From: JBJMLO01 sp045805265
GTDB lineage: Bacteria; Actinomycetota; UBA4738; JACQTL01
Length of the DNA stretch: 64,000 bases
Assembly (NCBI GenBank): GCA_045805265.1
Contig: JBJMLO010000006.1
Span: 39,727-103,726 of the forward strand
Direction: 5' to 3'
In this document: in pieces, positions 7,701 to 16,076 of the stretch
Layout of the letters: every line of letters starts with the position of its first letter
How positions within the stretch are numbered: position 1 is the stretch's first letter
The notes under the pieces: generated by a model
Seen by the model: the letters and a program-made list of their open reading frames with translations, nothing else
Told to the model about the DNA's origin: nothing
Database searches by the model: none
Position numbers and translations under genes: made by a program

Positions 7701-9532
7701 GCCTTCCACGGCTGCCGAGGAGGTCCGGGGCGATCGCCGTCGGCGTGCTCGCCCTGGCCGCCCTGCTCTATCCCGTGATCAACCGGGACAACACCTACCA
7801 CCAGACGGTGCTGTTCCAGATCTTCCTGCTGGCGGTGATGGCCGGCGGGTGGAACGTCATCTCCGGCTACACGGGCTACGTGTCGCTGGGGCAGAGCGCG
7901 TTCCTGGGGATCGGCGCCTACACCGTGGCGCTGGTGAACCAGGCCGTCCACGTCTCCCCGTTGATCCTTGCTCCCCTGGGCGGAATCGCCGCGGCGCTGA
8001 CGGCCGTGCTGCTGGGCGCGGTGATCATGCGGACCCGGGGGCACGCCTTCGTGATCATCACGATCGCGTTCCTGTTCCTGATGCAGGCGCTGGGGCTGAA
8101 CCTCCGCGGCTTCACCGGCGGCTCGAACGGGATCACGCTGCCGCTGCCGTCGTGGAGCAGCGACATCCAGCAGTTCCCCTTCTACTACGCGATGTTCGTC
8201 CTGATGGCCCTGTCCGTCCTGATGTCGTGGTGGATCCGCAGGACCAAGTTCGGGACCGGTCTCGTCGCGATCCGCGAGGACGAGGACAAGGCCGCGGCCA
8301 TCGGCGTTCGGACCTCGGTGTACAAGGTGCTGGGCTTCGCCGCCAGCGCGGTGCTGATCGGCACGGCGGGCGGCATCTACGCCTACTTCCTGACGTTCAT
8401 CGACCCCCGGGGCATGTTCGACATCCTGGTCAGCGTCCAGATCGTGCTGGCCTGCCTGCTGGGGGGCCGGGGGACGCTCTGGGGCCCGGTCGTCGGAGCG
8501 TTCATCGTCTGGCCGCTCCAGGAGGTCACGAACTTCTCCAGCCAGGGCACCCACCTCATGGTGTTCGGGCTGCTGCTCATGGCCGTCGTCCTGTTCCTCC
8601 CCCAGGGCATCGTGGTGGCCGCCCGGTCCCTGGCGGCGCGGCTGCAGGGCGAGGCCCCCCCACGGCGGCCCGCAGCCGTCGTGGGGGGGCGCGCGCCGGA
8701 GGCCGGACTCGCGCCAGCGGGCCCACCCGTGCCCGTGGCGGCGGGGACCGGGCCGTCCGGGAACGGCAGGCCCCTGCTCGAGCTCGAGGGCCTGACCAAG
8801 CGGTTCGGTGGGCTCGTCGCGGTCGACGACTGCTCGTTCGCGGTCCGCGAGGGCACGGTCACCGGGCTGATCGGGCCCAACGGCTCCGGCAAGACCACGA
8901 TCTTCAACCTGGTCAGCGGGATGACCCGCGCCGACCGGGGCCTGGTCCGGCTCGACCGGACGCGCATCGACGGCCTGGTGAGCTGGGAGCGCGCGTACCT
9001 CGGCCTGGGCCGGACGTTCCAGATCACGCGGCTGTTCCGCCGGATGACCGTGCTCGAGAACGTCGTGGCGCCCCTGGACCGGTTCTCGTGGAGCGAGCTC
9101 CGGGCGGACGCCGTGACCGGGAGGGAGGCCCGCCGGGCGCAGGAGCTCCTCGAGTTCGTGGGGATGGCGGCGTTCGCCGAAGAGCCGGCGGGGCACCTGT
9201 CGTTCGGCCAGCAGAAGCTGGTGGAGCTGGCGCAGATCCTGATGCTGGAGCCGAAGCTCATCCTCCTCGACGAGCCGGCCGGCGGGATCAACCCCGCGTT
9301 GATCGAGCGGATCGGCGAGGTGATCCGCGAGCTGAACCGCCGGGGAGTCACGTTCCTCATCGTGGAGCACAACATGCCCATGGTGCTCGGCCTGTGCGAC
9401 CCCGTCCTCGTCCTGGCGGAGGGCAGGTGCATCGCCCAGGGCACCCCCCGGGAGATCCAGAACGACCCGGCTGTCCTCGACGCCTACCTCGGGCGGGGAT
9501 GGGACGAGGTCGAGGAGTCCCTGGAGGTGTGA
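7697..9532 (+). CDS. fused branched-chain amino acid-type ABC permease and ATPase (LivM-LivG)
   Basis: One uninterrupted frame of 611 residues starting at GTG 7697. Residues about 1-315 are a LivM permease (GYTGYVSLGQSAFLGIGAY near 55, LLGGRGTLWGPVVGA near 255). A Pro/Gly/Ala-rich linker spans about 320-355. Residues about 357-611 are a LivG ATPase with Walker A GPNGSGKTT, the family motif GLGRTFQITRLF, signature LSFGQQKL and Walker B LILLDEPAGG. The signature reads LSFGQ rather than LSGGQ, as is common in LivG. The fusion should force one ATPase onto the LivM side of the channel. Similar fusions exist in databases under combined ATP-binding/permease names. Confidence 0.93.
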   Translation: MSLPRLPRRSGAIAVGVLALAALLYPVINRDNTYHQTVLFQIFLLAVMAGGWNVISGYTGYVSLGQSAFLGIGAYTVALVNQAVHVSPLILAPLGGIAAALTAVLLGAVIMRTRGHAFVIITIAFLFLMQALGLNLRGFTGGSNGITLPLPSWSSDIQQFPFYYAMFVLMALSVLMSWWIRRTKFGTGLVAIREDEDKAAAIGVRTSVYKVLGFAASAVLIGTAGGIYAYFLTFIDPRGMFDILVSVQIVLACLLGGRGTLWGPVVGAFIVWPLQEVTNFSSQGTHLMVFGLLLMAVVLFLPQGIVVAARSLAARLQGEAPPRRPAAVVGGRAPEAGLAPAGPPVPVAAGTGPSGNGRPLLELEGLTKRFGGLVAVDDCSFAVREGTVTGLIGPNGSGKTTIFNLVSGMTRADRGLVRLDRTRIDGLVSWERAYLGLGRTFQITRLFRRMTVLENVVAPLDRFSWSELRADAVTGREARRAQELLEFVGMAAFAEEPAGHLSFGQQKLVELAQILMLEPKLILLDEPAGGINPALIERIGEVIRELNRRGVTFLIVEHNMPMVLGLCDPVLVLAEGRCIAQGTPREIQNDPAVLDAYLGRGWDEVEESLEV

Positions 9533-10317
9533 TGGCGGCCCTGCTGGAGCTGTCGGGCGTGCGGGCCGGCTACGGCGGCTCGGACGTGCTGCAGGGCGTC
9601 GACCTCGGAGTGGAGCGGGGCAGCGTCACCTGCATCGTCGGTCCCAACGGCGCCGGGAAGTCCACCGTGCTCCGGACGGTGTCCGGGGTCCTCCGTCCCC
9701 GGGGGGGAACCATCGCGTTCGACGGGCGGCCCATCGACGGGCGCCCGCCGTGGGAGATCCTCTCGAGGGGGGTGGCCCAGGTCCCCCAGTCGGGTGGCGT
9801 GTTCCCCAACCTATCCGTCCGGGAGAACGTCCTGATGGGCGCGTACATCGAGCGCCGGGACCGCACCCTCCTGCGGGAGCGATACCGGCGTGTGGAGGAG
9901 GTCGTGCCGTTCCTGCGAGGGCGAGGCGGGGAGCGGGCGGGGAACCTCTCCGGAGGACAGCGCCGGCTGGTCGAGTTCGCCCGATCGCTGATGCTCGATC
10001 CCCAGCTGGTGCTCCTGGACGAGCCCTCCCTCGGCCTCGACCCCAAGAGCCTCAAGCAGGTCTACGACCTGATCGGCGTGATGCGGGGGCAGGGGAAGAC
10101 CCTCCTGCTGGTCGAGCAGAACGTCCGACTGGGGCTGGGCCTGGCCACGCACGCGGTGGTGATGGAGGGCGGGCGGGTCCGCCTCACCGGGACCCCCAAG
10201 GACGTCCTGAACAACCCCGAGATCGCCGAGCTGTACCTGGGCGGGACCGTCCGGCACGGGGAGGTCCCGGCCTCGGCGCCGGGCGGGGGAGGGGCGGGGG
10301 GCCGTGCCGGCCCATGA
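9532..10317 (+). CDS. livF: branched-chain amino acid-type ABC transporter ATPase
   Basis: A 261-residue LivF-family ATPase: Walker A GPNGAGKST, Q-loop VPQSGGVFPNLSVREN, signature LSGGQRR, Walker B LVLLDEPSLGL and H-loop region LLVEQN. It is the second nucleotide-binding subunit, complementing the one fused to LivM. Its ATG at 9532 overlaps the preceding TGA by one base, and its own TGA overlaps the next gene's ATG (ATGA at 10314-10317). A glycine-rich C-terminal tail extends past the usual LivF end. Confidence 0.94.
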   Translation: MAALLELSGVRAGYGGSDVLQGVDLGVERGSVTCIVGPNGAGKSTVLRTVSGVLRPRGGTIAFDGRPIDGRPPWEILSRGVAQVPQSGGVFPNLSVRENVLMGAYIERRDRTLLRERYRRVEEVVPFLRGRGGERAGNLSGGQRRLVEFARSLMLDPQLVLLDEPSLGLDPKSLKQVYDLIGVMRGQGKTLLLVEQNVRLGLGLATHAVVMEGGRVRLTGTPKDVLNNPEIAELYLGGTVRHGEVPASAPGGGGAGGRAGP

Positions 10318-11240
10318 CCGGCGTCCTGTGGGCGGCGCTGGCGGGCGTCGGGTTCGGCCTGTTCCAGTCCACGAACCGGGCGGCCATCGAGGACCTGGAC
10401 GTGTACCGGTCCACGTTCATCCAGCTCGTCGTGAGCGCGGTGATCCTGGTGGTTGCCTCGGTGGCGTCGGGGAACCTCGCGCTGCTCTGGGGCGCGCCGG
10501 GCGGGGCCGTGATGAACTTCGCCGCGGCCGGGCTGGTGCACTTCTTCGTGGGGTGGACTCTGCTGAACGCCAGCCAGAAGCGACTCGGGGCGGCCCGGAC
10601 CAGCCCGCTCATCGCCACCGCGCCGCTGTTCGGGGCGGGCGTGGCCGCGGCCACGCTGGGCGAGACCCCGAGCGCGCTCGCGTGGGTCGGGATCGTGACG
10701 ACGGTGGCGGGGGTCTACGTCGTGGGACTGGAGCGGATCCGCGGCCGGGCCCCGGTGCGCGTGGGCGGCCCGGACGGCGACCAGCACCCCGGCGCGGAGG
10801 GATTCACGTGGAAGGCGGCGAGCCTCGGGCTCGGGACCGCGCTGTGCTGGGCCATCAGCCCCGTCTTCATCCGCAACGGCCTGAAGGGTCTCGACTCGCC
10901 GGTGCTCGGCGTGACCATCAGCCTCGTGGCGGCGGTCCTGGCATACGCGGTGGCCCTGCTGATCCGGGGCCGGAGCGGGGCCCCGCCGGCCTCACGGACC
11001 GCCATGACCTGGAAGCTCACCGCCGGGGTCCTGGTGGGGCTCTCGACGTGGGCCCGGTGGTACGCGCTCAGCCTGACGCAGGTGGCCGTGGTCCTCGGCC
11101 TGGGGCTGCTCTCCGTCCCCACGGTGATCGTGGTGGCCCCGCTCCTGGTGGGACGGCACGTCGAGCGGATCACCGCCCCCCTCGTCGCCGGGACGGCCCT
11201 GCTGATGGCGGGGGCCCTCGTCCTGATCGTGTGGTCGTGA
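10314..11240 (+). CDS. EamA/DMT-family transporter
   Basis: A 308-residue integral membrane protein with ten predicted spans in two EamA repeats (about 1-145 and 165-308), separated by a hydrophilic loop rich in Gly, Pro and Asp. Drug/metabolite transporters of this type export or import small metabolites such as amino acids. The start ATG overlaps the livF stop, so it belongs to the same transcript. Next to a Liv importer it may export an excess product or intermediate; the direction and substrate are inference only. Confidence 0.82.
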   Translation: MTGVLWAALAGVGFGLFQSTNRAAIEDLDVYRSTFIQLVVSAVILVVASVASGNLALLWGAPGGAVMNFAAAGLVHFFVGWTLLNASQKRLGAARTSPLIATAPLFGAGVAAATLGETPSALAWVGIVTTVAGVYVVGLERIRGRAPVRVGGPDGDQHPGAEGFTWKAASLGLGTALCWAISPVFIRNGLKGLDSPVLGVTISLVAAVLAYAVALLIRGRSGAPPASRTAMTWKLTAGVLVGLSTWARWYALSLTQVAVVLGLGLLSVPTVIVVAPLLVGRHVERITAPLVAGTALLMAGALVLIVWS

Positions 11241-11250
11241 GGGGCGCGGC

Positions 11251-12237
11251 TTGATCGTCGACGTGCACGCCCACGTGATCGTCCCGGAGGTCACCCGGGC
11301 CGCCGGCGGCGAGCCCTGGCGCCCCGACGTCCGGTGGGAGGACGGCGTCCAGGTCGTGGAGCACCGGGGGAGGGCCATCCGGTCGGCGGTCCGCGAGTTC
11401 GTCCGGATCGAGCGGATCCTCGCGGAGGCCTCCGCGTCGGGCGTCGAGCACCTGGTGCTCTCCCCGTGGGTGGCCCTGCTTCCCTACGACGAGGACCTCG
11501 AGCCGGCGCTGGCGATCTGCCGGATCCAGAACGACGCGCTGGCGGCGCTGGCGGAAGCGCATCCCGGCCGGGTCACCGCGCTGGGCGCCGTCCCGCTCCA
11601 GGACCCGGAGGCCGCGGCCGGCGAGCTGGAGAAGCTCGTCGCGGCGCCGGGCGTCGCGGGCGTGGAGGTCGCGGCCGCCGTCCGCGGCGACTACCTGGGG
11701 GCCGATCGGTTCCTGCCGTTCTGGGAGGCCGCCGAGGGCACCGGCGCGATCGTGTTCGTCCATCCCACCACCCGGGGGTTCGACCTGCCGGTGTTCGATC
11801 GGTTCTACCTGTGGAACACGGTGGCCAACCCGATGGAGACCGCTGTGACCGCGGCCGACCTGGTCATGGCCGGGGTCCTGGAGCGCCACCCGGCCCTGAA
11901 GGTCGTGCTGGCGCACGGCGGGGGAGCCCTCCCGGCCATCCGGGGCCGGCTCCGCCACGCCCACACGTTCCAGCCGCAGGCCCGGGAACGGCTGCGCGAA
12001 CCGCCCGACGAATCGATGCGGCGCCTGTACTTCGACACCGTGACGCACGACCGGGACCTGCTCCGGGGGCTGATCGACTGGGCCGGCGCCGGCCACGTGC
12101 TGCTCGGCTCGGATCACCCGTTCGACATGGGGACCGACCGGCCGGTGGAGGAGGTCCGCGAACTGAGGCTGCCGCCGGAGCGGGAGACCGCGATCCTGGG
12201 CGGGAATGCCGAGCGCCTGCTGGGGGGCGCATCCTGA
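11251..12237 (+). CDS. amidohydrolase family 2 (ACMSD-type) metal-dependent hydrolase or decarboxylase
   Basis: A 328-residue TIM-barrel protein beginning VDVHAHVI, whose HxH pair binds the metal. Further family features are FVHPTTRG near residue 170, LAHGGGALP near 215 and the C-terminal LLGSDHPFDMG with the conserved Asp. The closest functional families are aminocarboxymuconate-semialdehyde decarboxylase and related 2-carboxylate decarboxylases or hydrolases. A TTG start at 11251 keeps the HxH strand complete; no ATG lies in range. In this cluster it could remove CO2 or open a C-N bond on a pathway intermediate. Confidence 0.85.
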   Translation: MIVDVHAHVIVPEVTRAAGGEPWRPDVRWEDGVQVVEHRGRAIRSAVREFVRIERILAEASASGVEHLVLSPWVALLPYDEDLEPALAICRIQNDALAALAEAHPGRVTALGAVPLQDPEAAAGELEKLVAAPGVAGVEVAAAVRGDYLGADRFLPFWEAAEGTGAIVFVHPTTRGFDLPVFDRFYLWNTVANPMETAVTAADLVMAGVLERHPALKVVLAHGGGALPAIRGRLRHAHTFQPQARERLREPPDESMRRLYFDTVTHDRDLLRGLIDWAGAGHVLLGSDHPFDMGTDRPVEEVRELRLPPERETAILGGNAERLLGGAS

Positions 12238-13814
12238 GCGCGCAATGGGACGTCGTGGTGGCCGGCGCGGGCCACAACAGCCTGGTTGCGGCGGCGTACC
12301 TGGCCAGGGCGGGGTTCCGGTGCCTGGTCCTGGAGGCCCGCGAGCGGGTGGGGGGGAACACGAGTTCCGAGGAGCTGACGCTGCCCGGCTTCCTCCACGA
12401 CTCCTGCTCGACCGCGCACAACCTGATCCAGGCCAGCCCCACGCTGCGCGACCGGGAGCTGCCCCTCGACGAGTACGGCCTCGAGTACCTCCATCCCGAC
12501 CCGGTCGTGCACATCCCGTTCCCAGACGGCGCGTGGCTGACGCAGTGGCGCGACCCGGACCGGACCCGCGACGAGTTCGCGAGGTTCTCGAAGCGGGACG
12601 CCGACGCCTTCGTGCGGTTCCTGGAGCAGTACGAATCCGTGGCCCCGCTGTTCGGCCGGTACCGGTACACGCCCGCCGGTGCCGGACCCCCCCTGCCGGA
12701 GCTCCTCGGCGCGCATCGGGACGCCGGGAGGTGGCTGCGGCGCCACGGGATGAGCGCGTGGGACGTGATCGCCGACGCGTTCGAGGACGAACACACCCGC
12801 GCGTTCATGCTGTGGATGGCGTTCATGACGGTCCAGCCGATCGACCGCCCGGGGACGGGGCCGCTGGCCTACTCGCTGCTGTTCGGGCGCCAGCGGCACA
12901 GCTGGACGCTTCCCCGCGGCGGATCGGGGGCCCTGCCGGCTGCCCTGGCCCGCTTCGTCGAGGCCCACGGCGGGACCGTGCTCACCGGGAGACGGGTGGC
13001 CGGGCTCGTCCTGGAGAACGGAAGGTGCGCCGGAGTGGAGACCGAGGACGGCGAGCGGTATCTCGCGTCGAGGGCCGTGCTCTCCACCATCCATGTGAAA
13101 CACCTGGTGGAGATGGCCCCGCCCGAGGCGTGGGACGACGACTTCCGCTACGGCGTGGACACGTGGCGGGCGGGGACGTCCATGTTCGTCACCCACTACG
13201 CGACGGCGGAGCCGCCCCGGTTCCCGGTGGACGGCGGCGTGATCGAGGCCGTGGCCTCCGGGACGCCGGGCTCGGTGGACCGCATGCTCCGGGTGGGGTC
13301 GGACTTCGCTCGTGGCCTGGTGGCAGCCGACGACCCGGTGCTCCTGGTGCTGTCGCCCACGGTCGAGGACCCCACGCGGGCCCCGGCAGGGAAGCACACG
13401 CTGAAGATCGTGGGGTTCCAGCCGTACGACCTGCCGGAGGGCCCCGAGCGGTGGGACGAGATCGAGGACGAGGTCTCGGAGGCGAACCTGGCGCACCTGC
13501 GGCGGTTCGCGCCGAACCTCACCGAGGACGTGATCCTGGCCCGGGACGTGGAGAGCCCGCTCGGCCTGGAGCGGTTCAATGCGCACAACTGGCACGGGTC
13601 CTGCCACGGCGGCGACATGGGACCCGCGCAGTCGGGGACCCTGCGGCCGGCGCCGGGATGGGCCGGGCACCGCACGCCCATCCCCGGCCTGTACCAGACG
13701 GGAGCCACGACCCACCCCGGCGGGTCGGTCTCGGCGGCGCCGGGACGCAACGCGGCCGTCGTGATGCTGCAGGACCTCGGGACGACGCTGGAGGAGGTGC
13801 TCGCGCGTGGCTGA
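12234..13814 (+). CDS. FAD-dependent oxidoreductase, phytoene desaturase/amine oxidase-like (apparent CTG start)
   Basis: A 526-residue flavoprotein. The dinucleotide-binding motif VVAGAGHNSLVAAAYLARAG starts about residue 6, followed by LEARERVGGN. The C-terminal FAD segment PGLYQTGATTHPGGSVSAAPG is typical of the NAD(P)/FAD oxidoreductases near phytoene desaturase, which oxidise C-C or C-N single bonds. No ATG, GTG or TTG occurs between the preceding gene and the first beta strand, so translation probably starts at CTG 12234, inside the preceding stop (CTGA), with a G-rich site upstream. The only later candidates (GTGs near 12255) would cut into the flavin-binding strand. The 3' end overlaps the next gene by 8 bp. 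Confidence 0.85.
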   Translation: MSAQWDVVVAGAGHNSLVAAAYLARAGFRCLVLEARERVGGNTSSEELTLPGFLHDSCSTAHNLIQASPTLRDRELPLDEYGLEYLHPDPVVHIPFPDGAWLTQWRDPDRTRDEFARFSKRDADAFVRFLEQYESVAPLFGRYRYTPAGAGPPLPELLGAHRDAGRWLRRHGMSAWDVIADAFEDEHTRAFMLWMAFMTVQPIDRPGTGPLAYSLLFGRQRHSWTLPRGGSGALPAALARFVEAHGGTVLTGRRVAGLVLENGRCAGVETEDGERYLASRAVLSTIHVKHLVEMAPPEAWDDDFRYGVDTWRAGTSMFVTHYATAEPPRFPVDGGVIEAVASGTPGSVDRMLRVGSDFARGLVAADDPVLLVLSPTVEDPTRAPAGKHTLKIVGFQPYDLPEGPERWDEIEDEVSEANLAHLRRFAPNLTEDVILARDVESPLGLERFNAHNWHGSCHGGDMGPAQSGTLRPAPGWAGHRTPIPGLYQTGATTHPGGSVSAAPGRNAAVVMLQDLGTTLEEVLARG

Positions 13815-14877
13815 CGAGCGGATCGAGGCCGCGGTGGCCAACTGGGCCCCGCGGTTCGTTACGAACGGCGTGGACCCCAGCGACTTCCAGCGGGTCACGG
13901 CGCCGTTGGAGCGGTGGGAGGACTGGCTGGGCGCCTGGGTGGCGAACGGCGACGAGCACGCCGGGCTGGCCCGGGAGGCCGAGGAGCGGGGTCGCGACCG
14001 GACGGCCGGCGAGGCCTGGATTCGGGCGGCCCTCTCCTACCACTTCGCCAAGTTCGTCTGGATGGTGGACATGGGCCGGTACCGGGAGGCGGCCGACCGG
14101 GCCGTCGTCGCGCTTCGCGAGGCCCACCGGCTCCTCGACCCCGGGGCGATCCGCCTGGAGATCCCGTTCGAGGGGACGACGATGGTGGGGACCCTGCGCC
14201 GCCCGAGCGGTGTCGACCGCCCACCCCTCGTGTTCCTCCTCCCCGGCCTGGACTCCACGAAGGAGGAGTTCTTCGGCTGGGAGAACGTGTTCCTGGCCCG
14301 GGGGATGGCGGCCCTGTCGTTGGACGGGCCGGGGCAGGGCGAGACCGGCTATTCCACCCACATCCGCCCCGACTACGAGCTGGCGGTCGCGGCGGCGCTC
14401 GACCACCTGGCCCAACGCGACGACGTGTCGCTCGACCTGGGAAGGGTAGGTGCCGTCGGCGTCAGCCTGGGCGGGTACTACGCGCCGCGGGCTGCCGCGT
14501 TCGAGCCGCGCGTGCGGGCGTCGGTGTCGATCGGCGGCGCATACAACTTCGGCGAGTGCTGGCCCGGCCTCCCTGGGCTGACCAGGGAGGCGTTCGTCCA
14601 CCACTCCGGCGCCTCGGACGAGGCGGAGGGGGAGAAGCGGGCGACCGAGCTGGACCTGGGCCCGGTGCTGCCGCGGCTGCGCACGCCGTTCCTGGTGATC
14701 TTCGGCAGGCTCGACCGGCTGATCCCATGGCAGCAGGCCGAGCGGGTGGCGGCCGAGGCCGCGACCGCCGAGCTGGTGATGTACGAGCACGGGAACCACG
14801 TCTGCAACAACATCCCGTACCTCTACCGGCCGCTGGCGGCGGACTGGACGGCGGAGCAGCTCGCCCGTGTGGGATAG
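13807..14877 (+). CDS. alpha/beta hydrolase, 2,6-dihydroxypseudooxynicotine hydrolase-like
   Basis: A 356-residue hydrolase with a helical N-terminal cap (about 1-120) before the core, the architecture of the C-C bond hydrolase of nicotine breakdown and its FrsA-like relatives. The nucleophile is Ser220 in GVSLGGYY, the acid is Asp303 in FGRLDRLIP and the base is His328 or His331 in EHGNHVCNN. LLPGLDSTKEE carries the oxyanion-hole region. Such enzymes cleave 1,3-dicarbonyl-like bonds or esters. GTG 13807 lies in the 3' end of the preceding oxidoreductase gene. Homology class is clear; substrate is not. Confidence 0.83.
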   Translation: MADERIEAAVANWAPRFVTNGVDPSDFQRVTAPLERWEDWLGAWVANGDEHAGLAREAEERGRDRTAGEAWIRAALSYHFAKFVWMVDMGRYREAADRAVVALREAHRLLDPGAIRLEIPFEGTTMVGTLRRPSGVDRPPLVFLLPGLDSTKEEFFGWENVFLARGMAALSLDGPGQGETGYSTHIRPDYELAVAAALDHLAQRDDVSLDLGRVGAVGVSLGGYYAPRAAAFEPRVRASVSIGGAYNFGECWPGLPGLTREAFVHHSGASDEAEGEKRATELDLGPVLPRLRTPFLVIFGRLDRLIPWQQAERVAAEAATAELVMYEHGNHVCNNIPYLYRPLAADWTAEQLARVG

Positions 14878-16072
14878 GTTCAGTTCCGACGAGATGGCTC
14901 GCCGGTGGCGTCTGGCCCGGGACCTCATGGACCGCCACGACCTCGCCGCGCTGGTGGTGTTCGGCAACTCGGGGGTCAATCGTCACAACCAGGCCAACGT
15001 GTTCTGGCTCACCAACCACCTGGATCTCCATCACGCCTACCTGGTGGCGCCCAGGGACGAGGCGATCGAACCCGCCCTGTACACGGGGCTGGCGAACCAC
15101 GTGCCGAACGCCCGGCGGGTCAGCGACGTGCCGGTGATCGAGTGGGGCGGCCACGATCCGGCCGCCACAGTCGCGGAGCGGCTCCAGAAGGTCGGCATCA
15201 CGACGGGCAGGCTGGGGCTGGTCGGAGTGAACGCCACGTTCGGGATGGGCATGCCGTACCGCCACCACGCCACGCTCGTCGATGCCCTCCCGGGGATTGC
15301 GATGGTAGACGTGACGCGCGAGTTCGCGTCGCTCCGCCAGGTGAAGTCCGGCGAGGAGATCGAGTGGCTCCGGCGGGCCGCCGCGTTCACCGACCGAACG
15401 ATCGAGGCCCTCCGCGACGAGGTCCGGCCGGGCCTTCCCGAGTACGCGCTGCTCGGGATCATCGAGGGCTCGTACCGTTCGGACGGCGGGCTCTCCCACA
15501 TCGCGTTCTTGCGCTCGATGCCGATGGACCGGCCGAACGGCTGCCTCCCGGCGCAGGACCCCTCCGACCGCCGCATCGAGGAGGGCGACGTGATCATCAC
15601 GGAGATCAGCGCCTCGTACTGGGGCTACTCCGGGCAGATCCACCGACCCATCTTCGTCCGGAGCGAACCCACGGCCGAATGGCAGCGGATGTTCGACACC
15701 GCGCTGGAGGCGTACCGCGCCATGGCGGCCGCCATGCGACCTGGCGCCACCGAGCGCGACGTGATCCGGGCCGCGTCGGTGATCGGGGACCGCGGGTACG
15801 ACCTCTACGACGACCTCGTCCACGGCTACGGCGTGGACATCCACCCACCGGTCATCGACCGGTCGTGCGCGCGGTGGTGGCCCTGGGACGAGACGAACCC
15901 CGCGCCGGAGCGCCGGCGGTTCGAGCGGGACATGGCCATCGTGATCCAGCCGAACCCGATCACCCCGGACGAGCGGATGGGGCTCCAGCTCGGCGCGCTC
16001 ACGATCGTCACGGACGCCGGCGCGGAATCCCTGCATCACGTTCCGTTCGAGCCGGTCGTGACAACGTCGTGA
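14867..16072 (+). CDS. M24-fold protein lacking most metal ligands, creatinase-like
   Basis: A 401-residue pita-bread protein with an N-terminal creatinase domain (about 10-155). Of the five M24 metal ligands only the His (VHGYGVD) is kept. The Asp pair region reads ITEISASYWGYSGQIHRP (Glu and Gln in place of Asp), the first Glu is Gln (VIQPNPI) and the last Glu position is Gly (LQLGALTIV). This is the pattern of metal-independent members such as creatinase, which use the His and a water to hydrolyse C-N bonds. It should not be called an aminopeptidase. The GTG start lies 11 bp inside the preceding hydrolase gene, so the two are co-translated. Confidence 0.85.
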   Translation: MWDRFSSDEMARRWRLARDLMDRHDLAALVVFGNSGVNRHNQANVFWLTNHLDLHHAYLVAPRDEAIEPALYTGLANHVPNARRVSDVPVIEWGGHDPAATVAERLQKVGITTGRLGLVGVNATFGMGMPYRHHATLVDALPGIAMVDVTREFASLRQVKSGEEIEWLRRAAAFTDRTIEALRDEVRPGLPEYALLGIIEGSYRSDGGLSHIAFLRSMPMDRPNGCLPAQDPSDRRIEEGDVIITEISASYWGYSGQIHRPIFVRSEPTAEWQRMFDTALEAYRAMAAAMRPGATERDVIRAASVIGDRGYDLYDDLVHGYGVDIHPPVIDRSCARWWPWDETNPAPERRRFERDMAIVIQPNPITPDERMGLQLGALTIVTDAGAESLHHVPFEPVVTTS

Positions 16073-16076
16073 GGAG

